DNA of 64,000 bases from Buddleja alternifolia (lineage: Eukaryota; Streptophyta; Magnoliopsida; Lamiales; Scrophulariaceae). This document shows, piece after piece, positions 46,011 to 58,763 of the stretch. The position numbers and the translations under genes are program-made. The stretch covers positions 25,213,953-25,277,952 of the forward strand of contig CM033408.1 in NCBI GenBank assembly GCA_019426215.1, written 5' to 3'. Within the stretch, counting starts at the first letter, position 1; the number at the start of each line of letters is the position of its first letter. The notes below the pieces were generated by a model. The model was not told the DNA's origin, did no database searches, and saw only the letters and a list, made by a program, of their open reading frames with translations.

Positions 46011-46779
46011 TCGAGAGAAAGTTACAAACGATTGAATACTGATACAAACTCCGAGAGTCGGATCCAGCAATTCTTGGTAAATTATCGCTAATCTATGCTA
46101 CAAGCTACTCCTAATTACACCTACGCCTACTCCTAGGAAAAGAGAAAAAAAAGTTGTTGTTGATTCTGATGATGCCTTCTCCTTCCTTTTTTCGTTTTTT
46201 ATTTCTGCTTCGTGGCCCCACGTCTTCAACCGTCGAGAACTGCTTCTAACTTCTCTTTCAAAATTCTTTCGTCTTGGCGGGTTACTTTTCTTAGGGAGTT
46301 CTTGACTCTTTGACCCTGCACTAGACCGGACTTTTTTGGGCCTGCTCTGTTATTGTTATAATGGGCTTAACCTTTTATTTCTGATCCCATTAATTGTTGT
46401 TGGGCCTTTTGAGGTCTTTTAATTCGTCAACCCATTTTTATTTTTTTTAGTGTAAACAGGTTATAAGAGAAATGCATCTAAGAAAGTCACAAATTGAAAC
46501 ACAAGTAAAATGGTCGTTTGATTAATTTAACAGTGGAATTTCAAATGGTTGCAACTTTTTATTCATAAAGACTTACTGAATGGGCCTCCCGCGGAGGATT
46601 TTCTATTTCAGTATTTTCCATTTAATTATTTTTAGTGTTTCTTGTGGTAGCCTTTTAAGCCCCGATGTTCCACATGTCTCGTATGATGATGTGTTTTTGG
46701 ATTGAGTTTCGTAATTTTCCAAAATAGTCCATTTTTAGGTTTAGTTTGATCCTTGTCAGCTAAGATCTGGCGAGATCTT
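46011..46779. other. Intergenic, possible old repeat
   Basis: Mixed composition with no open frame. It may belong to the same old repeat as the tandem copies to its left. Confidence 0.35.
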
Positions 46780-46915
46780 CTATCACATTCTGGTGTTACA
46801 TTAATGAATAATATACACGTGTCTGTAAATTATAATTTTTAATTTTCCTTTCAATTTTTACAGACACGTGTCTGTTGTTAACTGGTGTGACACCAAAGTG
46901 TTACACCAAAATAAT
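46780..46915. mobile_element. Small fold-back element
   Basis: Inner arms ACACGTGTCTGTAAATT and its inverse AATTTTTACAGACACGTGT, and outer arms GGTGTTACA / TGTTACACC, form a hairpin of about 130 bp. The superfamily is unknown. Confidence 0.55.
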
Positions 46916-47650
46916 ATGATACGACCTAAGATTTCTAGTTGGAAAGAGTACTAAAGGCTAACTTATGATAAAATTATGTTTGGATTATTTAATTTTGGAT
47001 AAAAAATTGTGAATTTCTCATCTCCATATTTGTGATATAAAATTCAATGTGTGTTACCACACTTGATGTATGTTCTTAAATGTTTAAGGTTTTGGCACAT
47101 GCGATCTGTACGATAAAATGAATCTTTACCGTGCAATAAAAAGATGAGTCAGTATAATAGAAGTTGTTACAACTTACAATCATTAGTAGAACCAAGTTAA
47201 AGGTACAATCTGAAAAGGGGCAAATTGAAGGCGTGATTGTCGCACAAGACATTATTTAGAGGTTAAGCCCATTACAACTAGCTCCAAATAAGGCAATGTA
47301 GTTGTCGATCTTGATCTATACGTAGTCAAATTCTAAAATTTAAGATAAAATGATTGCCAATATAAATTAAATTGAAAATAAAAATAAAACATTTATATCT
47401 AATTCTTTTAGCACGTAATGATAGTTATCAACCCTTTTATTTTTTAATATTTGATTAATTAAGTTTATCAATCATGTATTATTGTTATTTGATTTTTTAA
47501 ACTAAATTAGTATGATTTAGTACTCATGTAATTAATTTTTTCGATGATAATCATCAAAACTAAATTAAACCTTTTAATTTTGCAGATTATGAACAACAAT
47601 GCTAAATGATAAATAGATATTTTTGATTATTTTTCTATACATAATTAGTA
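46916..47650. other. Intergenic, nothing recognised
   Basis: AT-rich spacer. No support for any gene. Confidence 0.5.
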
Positions 47651-48291
47651 TCTCGTGCCTTGACACGAGGTTATTAGTTTTATCATATATATATAACATA
47701 TCGTCAACACGCATAGATAATGGTAAATTTATGAAAGAAACTTCCTATACTAGATTTATAGTAATTTTTAACAATTCATTTTACTTTATCTGTTGATCAT
47801 CAATCTTTTCTAGTGACTAATTTACTATGCATATTTGTTAGTTAGACATCTACTATCTCTTTCAGTATCTCTAATTGATTATGTACTTTCTGTTGTGGTT
47901 TAACTATTTATCTCATATCTGAATGTATTATATTATCATATTATAATGCAAGTAATTTTATTTCTAATACGCAATGTCTGTTAAAGTTATATACTTCATA
48001 CTTAGCTTAAATTATTTTTTACTTCTTCTACATTTCCACCAATGATTATCATATTTTATAAATAAAATGTTTGTAAAATCCTCATACTGATTACCTTTCT
48101 TATAGCCTTATAATTTCTACTAATTAGCGGGATCAATGTTTTGTCTATGAATCAATGTACATCTATAACTATTATATATTTTTCTTTTTAAAAAAAATGA
48201 TTTAATTGTTATGAAGATACATCTTTCACTATTATATAGTTATTTACAAAAGATATAATTGTCCACATGCGACGTGCGTACACCTTACTAG
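47651..48291 (+). mobile_element. Possible non-autonomous Helitron
   Basis: It begins TCTCGTGCCTTGACACGAGG after an A and ends CTAG before a T, as Helitrons do (5' TC, 3' CTRR, insertion between A and T). The 5' end folds as CTCGTG-CCTTGA-CACGAG. Before the 3' CTAG there is only a decayed hairpin (CATGCGACGTGCGTA). No coding content. Short signals like these can arise by chance. Confidence 0.35.
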
Positions 48292-48328
48292 TTCATCTCA
48301 CTCAAATTTGACTGTCTCAAGTCACTTA

Positions 48329-48730
48329 GGACCTGTTTGGTTGGCTGTTTTTGGCTTCTCTTGGCGTTTTTCGGGAACAAAAAATGGGAAAACACGTTTG
48401 GTTGAGTGTTTCCAAATACCTGTTTTGCAGAATTTTGAGTCACCCAAAAGACGATTTTGGAAAACAGGTTTTAGGTGTTTTGCAGAATTCTCAGTCACCC
48501 AAGGCAAAAATTGACAGAATGTCCAAAACACGGAGTGTCAATTACTGTGCACTTATCCTCCAAATATTTCAAACATTTCAAATATTTTAATTAATTCAAA
48601 ATATTAATTAAATAATAATAGGTGCCAAACAGGTTTTCAATAATTTTTATTCTTCAAAAACTGTTCTACAGAATCGTTCTACAAAACTGTTCTGCAAAAC
48701 TACAAAAACAAAAACGTGCCAAACAGACCC
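48329..48730. mobile_element. Tourist-like (PIF/Harbinger) MITE
   Basis: The ends GGACCTGTTTGG and CCAAACAGACCC are flanked by the 3-bp TSD TTA (48326-48328 and 48731-48733), the usual PIF/Harbinger target. Inside, GTTTTGCAGAATT with TCAGTCACCCAA occurs twice at about 60-bp spacing. Confidence 0.8.
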
Positions 48731-48733
48731 TTA

Positions 48734-49199
48734 ATCACCATATTTGGAGCATTTCTTCTATTTTCAGCAGGTCTCATTGCCACTTGGATTGCAGAATTCC
48801 TAACAACTCCATGTCAATAATATAGAACAATCAATAAACACATAAAACTATCAATTTCACTTGAAATTCTAGCTCGGCCTGATTTGAAATAATAAAATAT
48901 AATACACAAGCGAGTACCAATCGCATGGCAATATGACCCATTCCCTTATGAATTACATTTAGGTTCGACCAAGCAAAATTCAAACTAAAATTTTCCCAAA
49001 TTCATCCATTAACCAATGGAGTTAAAACATCAGCCAAAATCTGAAATTTTCATTTAGTCCTCCAAAACAAAGGTCCACTACAAACACAAGTTTCACATAC
49101 TTACAAAACACGAAACACCATAGCTTTGCTGCAAAAAGAAATCAAAATACGAAGGCCCGCATAGGATACGATTCTCTATAACATGAAACGAATTAAAGT
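48734..49199. other. 3' flank of PHYA
   Basis: Downstream region of the minus-strand PHYA gene. I could not fix a poly(A) signal. Confidence 0.45.
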
Positions 49200-52100
49200 T
49201 CATGCGTTGGGTTTGTTGGAGATGGCGAGTTCAACAAAGATGATGAAAGTCGAGCGACCCGCCTCCCTCAGATACTGAACATCTCCATTCATAAGCTTCA
49301 CCAGTTTTCTACTGATGAAAAGACTGATTCCGTCCTCAGATGCTCCCACCTCATCACCAAACATTTGGTTCAACAATTCTTGTGGTACTCCGCCGCCTGT
49401 ATGTGTTATCCTACATCACACCGTAATGCCAAAAATAAGAGAAAATTTGGAATAAAAAGTAAAATTAATTATTAGAGTTTAATTCTACTTCACATTGTTC
49501 ACAAAATTTCGGGTCTTCTTTTTCACATTAAGGGATAAAGAGCATCTCAGTAGCTCCAAGCACGAGTAAAAAGTTCCAATGAATCCAAGGAAAGATGTTC
49601 GACCAAAGTGGGTAGATGGAATCATTTGAAAGGTTCAAAGACCTTTCAATTCCATTCAAGTTCTTGTTTAAAAGCGAGGATAAAAGGGGAATTTGATTGG
49701 CATATGAAACTTAGTGCTGAAAAGGAATAATCCTGAAAAAACTTAAAACCACCTAATGTTAATGTCCTACATTACTGATGAGAATTCTCTGCTCTCAAAC
49801 ACAAATGAAAGTATTTTTCCTAATAGATTTCCTCATTCGAATCCAATATCCAAACAAAGCGTCAATAATTCCTCCGCATGGCGTTTTTGGACAATTGACT
49901 CGTGATAATTAGAAAGCACCTTATACAAGTAATGAAAGGTGCGTTTTTGGAAAATGACTCATGAGAATTGGAAAGCACCTCATAGCCCTTAAAGTAGGGC
50001 CATGAATCGGGTTTTATGACCCAAACCTAAACTGGCTCAATCTCAAATTCTATCGGATCTCATGAGCATAGGCTCACACTGGACTCACAATTTTTCATGT
50101 GGCTTTGTGCAAACTCGGTTCATAAATTTTTACGATCTTCGGGCTAGTTCACACTAGCAAAAGCTTTTGTAATAATAATAAATAAAAGTATGTGATTAAA
50201 TGTTTAAGAAATGACAAGTTCTACATTGTACACGGGATAAAAGTCTCAAGAAGTTCTATGGATCCACCTATATATAACGAAATACATAGTTTATTCTAAA
50301 TATACACAAAGTCACCTCATCATGAAGTATTGTAGAAGATAAAATTTTAAAGAATTAGTACTTTCGAAATATTAAAAATGCAAATGCAAAGAAATATTTC
50401 TCGTCTTTCCTCAATCAAAATTAAGCCAGTAATAATAAAGCTCAGGTTCAGCTCACACAAATTGACTGGGCTCAACTTTGGGGCTCAAACTCAGCCTTGT
50501 TCATATTTAAGTAGGCTCGGCTCATTATCGATTACAAGTGAGCCCAACAATCGGGCATCGGGTAGGCCTGATTAAATTGACAGTCCTACTTTAAAGTATA
50601 ATTTAACGAGCGAAATGCTCGCGAAAAGGCTATTATCACATACATTGAACATTGATTCGTCTCTGGCGCCTTAGATAACTATGTGCCGCCATGCATCTTG
50701 TATGTGATAATTACATGAACATTATATGCCAAAAAAGTTTAAAAGAACGGTTGGGACAACAAACATCCATCTCGTTCGTACTTTGGATACCAATATAACT
50801 CTAGGACACAAAATACAAATTTTACAAGACTGGCTGTGAGTGTACCTGAATTCCAAATGGCCAAGTTGAACAGATTCTCCAATAGAATCTTTAGTCAAAG
50901 TGGCTGCAATACCAAGCTGGCCTCCGCTGCCCGTGTAAGTAACTGATATTAGCAAAAACGACGCTAAAATTTGTTGAAGCCTCAAACTATCTCCATAAAG
51001 CGTTTCACTTGACAAACTTGGATTCAAATTATCAACTATCATAATACCCTTTCCATTGCTTTTCATCATAACTTGACTAATGGAAGCAATCAATACATCG
51101 TGAATCTTAAACTCCACCATCTCCAGGTCCAAGAACCTGACACAACGCCAAAGAAAATACCACGAAATAAAGCTCGGTATTTTGTCAAAGCTCTAACTAC
51201 TTCAAATATTTACCAGTGATCAACTTAAAATATGGGTAAATTTTATAGACAAACCCCTGAAACCCTTATATAACTAAAACACCCCGATGTTTGAAAAATT
51301 ATCATAACTTTCCCCGTCAAACTTTCTCTGTCAGTAAAAACCTAATACAATTTTACCCATCGTCATAAAAGCAAATCACAACTGCACCCCTTGATTTTTG
51401 AGTTGTCACTATCTGATAAGGATCATCTTTGTAATTTGCAAAACTACGGGGTGTGCGGTAATTACCCAATAAGAGAGAGTTGTGCATGTAAGTATTGCTT
51501 AAAATATTTATCATATAAAATCCTATAAATTCAATAAACAGAAGCATGTGGGAGCTTAACATAATTATATCACTTACCCATCAATTATATGATCAAGATC
51601 CGTGTCGTCGAGAATTTTATTCAGCTGACGCTGACAATGAGCGCTAGTGCGTAAAAGGTTCTTCTGCTCATCATCCAGGTCAGTTCCTTCCATCATCTTC
51701 CGAGAAAATATTATCCCGGAAAGAGGATTTCTAATCTCCCTTCTAATATAAGCCAAGACTCTCAATCTCTTCAACGCGGTTTGCTCCGACAACTTTTGAA
51801 CATGAAGAGCTTGTTGCAGCTCTTGACTTGCCAGCTGTAAAAAGCAGAAGACCCCCGTTATTGCACCCTCTACATCCAACTTTTTGCTCACACATAATAA
51901 ACACTCCACATACTTCCCGCTCTTCGACAAAAAACCAAACGGAATCTTCTCTGAATCTTGACCGGCCACGGCGTTGTTGAGTACTATACCAAGATTTACA
52001 TAAGATTCTTGGTTCTTGAGACGACATAAAGATGTGTGGATCCCGAAGACCTCACCGAGTAGCATTTTATTGATGACATCATCTCTCCGCCATCCTGATA

Positions 52101-55015
52101 ATTTTGTCATAGCCGGATTCCACTCGGAGCACCAGCCAAACTCGTCTGTGCCAAATATAGGTGGGATTAAAGGGTTAGGATTTTGCACAATAGCTCGGTA
52201 ATCTCCTTCAATTCTTGTGAACTTGTCCATCATGCTCTTCTGGGCTGTTATGTCCTGAGCTATAAAACATACTCCTACAACATTTTCCTTAACGTCCTTG
52301 CTTGCACAAGCATTTACAACTAAGCTGATTGGACCCGACTCGCTCTTTGTCCCATGTGTTTTGATCTCAAACTGTACATTTCGTTCTTCTTTCCCTGATT
52401 GAAGAGGAAAATAGGTTTAAAAGTTGGCACAAACATAACAGGTTTATGTTTGCTAAGGATAGAAAAGAAAAAAGAATAGTTACATAGACAACTCCACGAT
52501 TAAAGAGAAAATACAGAAACTAGTCTACTCTTCACACAATTACGCCGACATCTCCTGCCATTGTTTGTCGGCCAATAAAAAAGTAGCCCGAAAGAATGAA
52601 AGGCCAAATCTGACCCTCTTTTGAACATCCAAAAAAGAAGAAACCAAACAAAATAAAATTATTGTGAGGACATTTTTGCCTCTATATATAAAATCTGCAA
52701 ATGCAAAAAAGTTAGCCGCTTACTTCACTCTCTTCTCTTATGTATATACATGTATACAGTATATATATACTCGAGTAATTATGTAAATGGTAGGGGTAGT
52801 TTATGTAACTTCACTATAGTTTGAGGGGCTGTCTATAAATTATCCCAAAGAAGAAAGACAAACTCATTTTTTGATGAAAACCATGCATGTGTATAATGTC
52901 ATCCAACCACACTGGCCTATACAATTATCATGTTAGAATAATATTCGTCATTCCATTTGAAAAAAGCATACCTTGAAGCGCCAATTCCAACATCTTACTC
53001 ACGGCATCAGCTGAAGAATCTTCAACAAGATCAAGAAAATGTCTACCAATAGCTTCGTCAACCGGAAGACCAGTCAAATCAGCAATTTTTGTATTCCATC
53101 CATTCACGAGCCCGTCTACATCAACAGCCAAGATAGGCACAGATGCCGTGTCAATCAAACGGACCATCTCAGCCGTCACGGCTTCAAGCTCCTGCAACCC
53201 ATCGATCCTAAGATCATTAAGCCTTGTATGAATCACCTTTGTCTCTGAATCCTTAGCATCAACATCCTTAAACGCATTTCTTAAAATAAGCTGCAACGAG
53301 TGGATTGCATCCATTTCATAATCCTTCCAAGGCAAACTCCTAGTCTTCACAACTTCCAAGAATGCATTGAACGATGATCTTGGATGCATCTTTCTACCAT
53401 CATCCTTTTCACCCGGTTCATGCTTCGCGCCACCCCAACGGATTTCTGCAGCCGCATGGGACCGGAACCAGAAAAGCCAGTCCTTATCGGTTATTTTGAC
53501 AGCTGCCATACCACAGATAGAATCACCAAGAGCAAGCGCCCCGGGGAAACTGGCATCATATAAACTATCCGTGCTCAACCCCGTAGAGTCCCGGTGGTAC
53601 TCATCGAGCCAAGAAACTATGTCCCGGATCTGAAAATCTGTTGGCGTTAATCCCAATTTATATTTTTGGTTCTTGTATAGTAGAGCCGCCCCGTCACATT
53701 TCACGAGATCCATGACGTTGGGGCTCTGGGATACGATACCTAATGGTGCATCCCGCAACAGCAGATCACACAAGAGGGTCTGAGTTCTCAGAATATTCTT
53801 CTCGAGCATTTGATTCTCCAATTCTAACTCCTTGTTAACATGGATGGCGAAGACTTGGGCGAGAAACTCGCATGCATATCGGAGCGGAAAAGGAACGAAT
53901 CGAGGAGTGGTGTTATGGCAAACCACTAATCCCCAAAGCCTTTTTCTCTGCGGAGAATCAGATCCGCCCTCTTCATCTCCCTCGTTCACCACAACCGACA
54001 TAACCAACGATGCGATAGAACTCATGTTCTCCATGTATTGCGCGTGGCAACCGTGTGGGGCCCTCAGTGTCGACCCACATAACGTAAGATCAAAAGGGAG
54101 CTTCTCGTCTTGGATCACCTTTACATGATTTGCTCTACAGTCGCAAATCATTCTAACTTTATTCTTCATGAATAAAAAACGGGCAGCCTGGGGGATATCC
54201 GTAGCGGGATAGTGCAAGCCCACATAAGGCTCGAGGCCAGGCTTCGTGATCTCGGTAAAAACCTCTCCATGATCATCGTCATGAAATTTGTAAGCCATCA
54301 CCCGGTCATAACCGGTGAGTTCAAAAACTTCTTGCACCATCGTATCACAAAGCCTCTCGATGCTCCCACTAGGTAATGACTGCAAACGGGTAATAGCTTT
54401 AGCTGCAAGCTTATAAGATTGTAAAGCACCAGCAGCAGTCATAGGGACCTCATGAGGCTTAACGGGCTCAAAGTCAATTACCAAACTACCCGTGACACGA
54501 TGGATTATAGCATAAAAAGGCTTCCCGGAAGACTTGCAGTGAACCAAAATAGGGTTCAACAGAGATACCTCACCAAACCCTAACGCCTTCTGCAACGCTG
54601 CAGAGCTAGGAGTGGTAAAAATAGTTTTGATATCAGATCCTATGCCAAGGACGGGTTGGTCACCGACACTTGGAACAGCATGACTGACCATTGTGAGCAT
54701 TTCTGGAGCATTCTCACTATAGGCTATTACTCTAAACGTTTTCTCGTCCAGGGCCAATAAACAGCCAAATGGCTGAATCATCTTGCCTTTCTGTATTTGA
54801 TGGAGATAGGCAGTGGTAACTTTGTCAGACTTAGGCCTTTCATCACCAGGAGCGACATTTGTGACACGAACAGAGCTCGAGTAGTCAAATGAACTACCCG
54901 ATTCCTCGAATTCTGCATTGATCTTCGCATCTATGGATGTTTGCGCAATTATCCTGGCACTATGCCTCGATCTTGCTGAACTCGCAGTAGACGGACCGGG
55001 TTGTGAGGACGACAT
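49200..55015 (-). CDS. PHYA: Phytochrome A, red/far-red photoreceptor
   Basis: Four coding exons on the minus strand: 55015-52972, 52394-51578, 51136-50846 and 49410-49200. All introns are GT-AG and phases agree, giving 1120 residues, the normal phyA length. It is intact, with no stop or frameshift. Residues 1-60 are the Ser-rich N-terminal extension. PAS and GAF domains follow, with [13 protein letters not shown] at 270-282 and the chromophore cysteine C323 in [10 protein letters not shown]. The PHY domain ends near 600, then come two PAS repeats and a histidine-kinase-related module that lacks a working kinase histidine, as in all plant phytochromes. Exons 2-4 hold [18 protein letters not shown] and THTGGG, landmarks of phyA. 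It binds phytochromobilin, moves to the nucleus in light with FHY1/FHL and drives far-red and very-low-fluence responses (family knowledge). Intron 3 carries a hAT element. Confidence 0.97.
49995..50588. mobile_element. hAT element in PHYA intron 3
   Basis: The ends TAGGGCCATGAATCGGG and the inverse of GACAGTCCTA are flanked by CCTTAAAG and CTTTAAAG, an 8-bp TSD with one mismatch. The interior has GGCTCA / TGAGCC phrases and no coding capacity. It makes up 594 bp of the 1435-bp intron 50845-49411. Confidence 0.8.
51233..51470. mobile_element. Possible MITE in PHYA intron 2
   Basis: The left end TGGGTAAATTTTATAGACAA with ACCCCT and the inverse of the right end, TTGGGTAATTACCGCACACC, form weak inverted repeats. 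Phrases of this kind recur in other MITEs of the window. No TSD was found. Confidence 0.4.
52395..52971. other. PHYA intron 1
   Basis: A 577-bp AT-rich intron with clean donor (GTATGC) and acceptor (TCTTCAATCAG). It holds a GTAGGGGTAGTTTATGTAAC phrase of MITE type (about 52790) but no defined element. Confidence 0.6.
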
Positions 55016-55640
55016 TTTTGTATCTCAAATCTGAACAAGAGACGACGAAAAAAATTAATCGATTCGCGACACTTAAAAGAAAAACACCACCTGATTTAAC
55101 AACTTGCACAACAAATTCAACATACCGAATTCGCCTATGTGTATACTACATACATATAACAGCACAAAACATTGTGTTTTGCTGAACATCTACACATCAA
55201 TGTCAGAAACCCATTAAGCAGTTTATGTAACACTGAAATATAAGATGCCTCAACCTAGAAAAAGATTCAAAAAATCAAAACAAAGATATCATGAGACAAC
55301 AAAGATGCTTTCATTTTACAGAATTAGCAATAATTGCAGCCTTCAAACCTCACAATTCAAACTTTAAATAGCATCTATCATAAATCCAATCTATTATTAT
55401 AGTTAAAACCAAGCATCAACATCCCAAACTAAGTACTAAACAATTTACCTATTATAAAACCAATCAGAGAACAGAAAACAAGTAAAATTCAAGAAAGGCT
55501 AACTAAAGCAGTGCAATATAATAATTAAGTTATGAGAAGCAGATTTATAGTAACCCTTTAAGAAGAGATCGAGAAATAGTGAAAACCCACAACAAGTTGA
55601 AGAGTTAAGAATTGAAATGAAACCCACCATGGGTAAAAGC
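55016..55640 (-). other. PHYA 5' leader with a probable leader intron
   Basis: An acceptor TCTTGTTCAG lies 17 nt upstream of the ATG (at 55033-55042). A donor is likely near the minus-strand phrase CTTTTACCCATGGTGGGTTT (about 55620-55640). An intron in the 5' untranslated region is known for PHYA in several plants. The exact donor is uncertain. Confidence 0.55.
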
Positions 55641-55978
55641 AGAGCTGAGCGGAGATCTCGAATAATGCGACGTCGTTCGGGGGTCATCACCGCCTCCTCT
55701 GATGCTTCCAAAGCCAAAAATAGGGACCACACCCCACACCTCATACCGTCGCCCACCATTTCTATTAAACAATCAATTTTGTTTTCTTTGGCAAGCCACA
55801 ACATGAATAAGATATATATATATATATATATATATAATGGGTTTGTCTGAATACATTTCCCAATGTGGAAGGAGTAGTAGACCAGTGACCAGATACAGGT
55901 CATGGTATAATTGACGGTAACCTTGGACTTCATACTTAGAAGAAAGAGAGTAAATAAAGGAGGGGGCGGTAATATTTC

Positions 55979-55987
55979 CATATATAG
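55979..55987 (-). promoter_or_regulatory. Candidate TATA box for PHYA
   Basis: CTATATATGG on the minus strand. A start about 30 bp downstream would give a first leader exon of about 300 nt that contains a (TA)n run and upstream ATGs. An alternative is that the (TA)n tract at about 55808-55836 serves as the TATA region. Confidence 0.35.
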
Positions 55988-55989
55988 AA

Positions 55990-57596
55990 TTTTGGATAAA
56001 AGATTTTGAGGAAGTGATATTCAAGATGGATGAATATTGGAGCGTCTACAAAATACAAATTAATAGTACTTGTTCATGATTGATGAGAGGGATGCCGTGG
56101 CACACGTGAATATGGGATGCTGAATCTGACCCACCAAGTGGGGAAGTCGCAGACCTAGAAAATAGATTTAAGAATTTTATATCGGATCGAGTTCAATAAT
56201 ATGAATGTATGCCCTATATTTATTCATTTCACACAATTGCGTGTGTCAGGAAATTTTTTCAAGTAAAATACATCTGCCTCTTACTTGAGATCATCAAATA
56301 AACTCTATTGATGCTTATGTTGGTTAGCAGGAGATGAGGTCTTGGGGTAATTTGGAGGGCATGGATGGCCTTTATCAGTGGAGGGAACGGTTGGGAGGGA
56401 GAGGGTAATTTTACATCAGATCGAGTTCAATGATTCGAGTGTGAATTCTGTATCTATCACTCTTAAACAAGTATGTGTGGGGAGCGCACACAATACACCT
56501 TATTGTCTGAGGGATTTAGACACTAGAACCATTGAATTTGGTCGAGCATAGATTTTTTTGTGATGGTGGAGGGCAAGCTTCTCTATCTTTGTCTTTGGAT
56601 TGACACAATGTGGATAGCGAGATCATTTTTACATTTTCGAGGGTGTAAACGTTTCCTTAATATTTTAGGGGTACTTGGTATTTTGTTTATAATTCGAGGG
56701 GACAAAGTGTGTTTTATCCTAAATTTTTTCTATTGTTGATAATAGTCTTATATTACAGTCATATAGATACATCAATTATAACAAACTAAAAGGACTTTGT
56801 GGATTTTATCTTATTTCGACTTACCAAAAGAAAAATCTCATTTCAACAATTTTCTTGTCCACAAAGGATACAAATGTCGTCATCTTCAATTCCAGTAACG
56901 TCACCTACTTAGATATGTATTGACTTGACATAGAAAATGTTGGATGTGTATGATGTGCCAAAATGAAATAATACTCATCATATATCATGACACGTCTACG
57001 AACCACTTTAGATTAGATACATAATCTTAATCTTCGAATTTGAATGAAAATTTTCAGCTTAATTTTGATGAATTGAGAAAAAGAAGGTGAGATTAGGGCT
57101 AAATTTTGGTGCTAATAATGTATGTGTTATTTTAACCTTGTTTCGAGTTAAGACCGTATGGAACCCAAATTTATGTATGTTTTCCTTTTTAAGTTTGTTC
57201 ATCAACGGCCATGCATGCGCCACATGTGTTCAGCTGTTAAATATTGAATAATAAGTTTTATTGTAATTACATATGAGATACTTTTAAAATTATGAGAGGT
57301 AATAAATTGGACCAAAATTGAATTGCCCCAACTCTCAACTCGTGAGATTTTGTCGTTTTAGTAGCACCAAATTACTTTCTTCTTCTTTTTTCTTGCATTT
57401 TCACCAAAGGCCAAAACGTTATGGCGATCACATGGGAATATGGGATACTTCATGGTAGCATTATTGTCAAAAGGATAATTATACATACAGCTAAATAAGT
57501 AGACCCATATTCCACATGCCTTTATGTTTTTCTTTTCTTTTTTCTTATTATAATCTAATATGTTCGAATGATATGATATGTTATTTACTCACCTAC
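55990..57596. other. PHYA upstream region
   Basis: AT-rich, with two short similar phrases (ATCGGATCGAGTTCAATAAT at about 56181 and ATCAGATCGAGTTCAATGAT at about 56416). No gene. Confidence 0.5.
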
Positions 57597-57766
57597 AAAC
57601 TCAGAGTCATATTTCACCAAATATAGAAATAGCGAGGGAAATATTGTACTAGAAAACCACACTAGATTTATTGGTCACAACGGTCGCGTTTGTCTAGACG
57701 ACCAATGGCATATTCCGAGGTTCGGCGCCTACATCCTCGACCCCACCAAAATATTTCACTTAAAGT
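57597..57766 (-). repeat. Internally deleted LTR relic of the copia family at 30.5 kb
   Basis: The minus strand matches the 482-bp copia LTR in blocks: AACTCAGAGTCATATTTCAC through CTAGATTTA, then TCACAACGGTCGCG, CTAGACGA, GAGGTTCGGC, and finally ACATCCTCGACCCCACCAAA with ATATTTCACT. The intervening LTR parts are missing. No internal region or second copy is present, so this is an old, shrunken solo LTR or fragment. Confidence 0.85.
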
Positions 57767-58763
57767 GCCCACTTAGGCCTTTATGTTTTTCTAAAGAGAT
57801 CACTCTTTTTTTCTGCTCAACTTTATAATCACCTACATTCATTGTTCGATATGTGTAATTACTCAAATAATTTTATATATTGGTGCGTAAGATAACGGTT
57901 ATTTTAATTATAAGGGTGGTTTGCATAATTACACATATTAGCAGCGAATATAGGTGTAATAATCCCTTTTCTTTTTTTTACCCTTTTTCACTTGGACAAC
58001 TGATATTTCACTCTTCTTTCATGATAATATAATTTGGTATCTCTAGGTAAATTATGCAGGTTGCTAAAAGAGTTCAAATGTATATCTCTTTTCAAAATAT
58101 TTGGAACACTATTATAGTTCAAATATTAAAATTTTAATATATTGTTAGGACGTAATAATTGATTGAACCATTTGAGTGCAATAGCTTGTTAGACTGAGTT
58201 AATTCATCAAAAAATATTAGGGCGTGTACAATTTACGCCCAACATCGAAATTATGCGTACCCAAAGTTTTGGAGTAATGATCTGGATGGACCAAGTTGGT
58301 TTGTAAAGAAGGATAAATAGCACACTATTGTCCTCATTAAAAGCTATGTATAGCTCAAGACAAGAAGCCCAAAAATAATAAGAAATACGCAAGTCAAATA
58401 AAAATGCCAACTATTAAATAGAGAGTAAGAAGAACACTTTTAGCAAATAATAGTGTGAAAGGCCACGTTTTTGCACATTGAACTCACACAATACATGACT
58501 TTTTGGGATAACAACCATTTCCCCATTTCTAGGAGCATAAAGTAAGTGGATTATCTTAATAACTTCTATTCTTGACCTTTATAAATAAGGAAATTTTTAA
58601 TTCATGGGTAGGACGATTTTTACACAACTGAAATATGTGTCTCGAAACTTATACATATTATGATGCTAAAATTTTTGGTACGCCTCCAATATAAGGGAAC
58701 TAATTTACCCTTTTTATCTCAGCTTGCAGAGGCCAGGATACGATGCCCAATTTTTTAGAAAAA
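57767..58763. other. Intergenic, nothing recognised
   Basis: AT-rich; an open frame at 58410-58207 (minus) has no recognisable features. Confidence 0.45.

Noticed and set aside
45473..46445. A GC-richer block that could be an LTR
   Set aside because: Only an internal tandem repeat could be shown; no TG...CA ends, TSD, primer site or polypurine tract.
55499..55981. A 160-codon minus-strand open frame upstream of PHYA
   Set aside because: It overlaps the presumed PHYA leader and a (TA)n tract that yields an Ile-Tyr run. No domain is seen and the start region resembles promoter sequence; it may contain upstream ATGs but not a gene.
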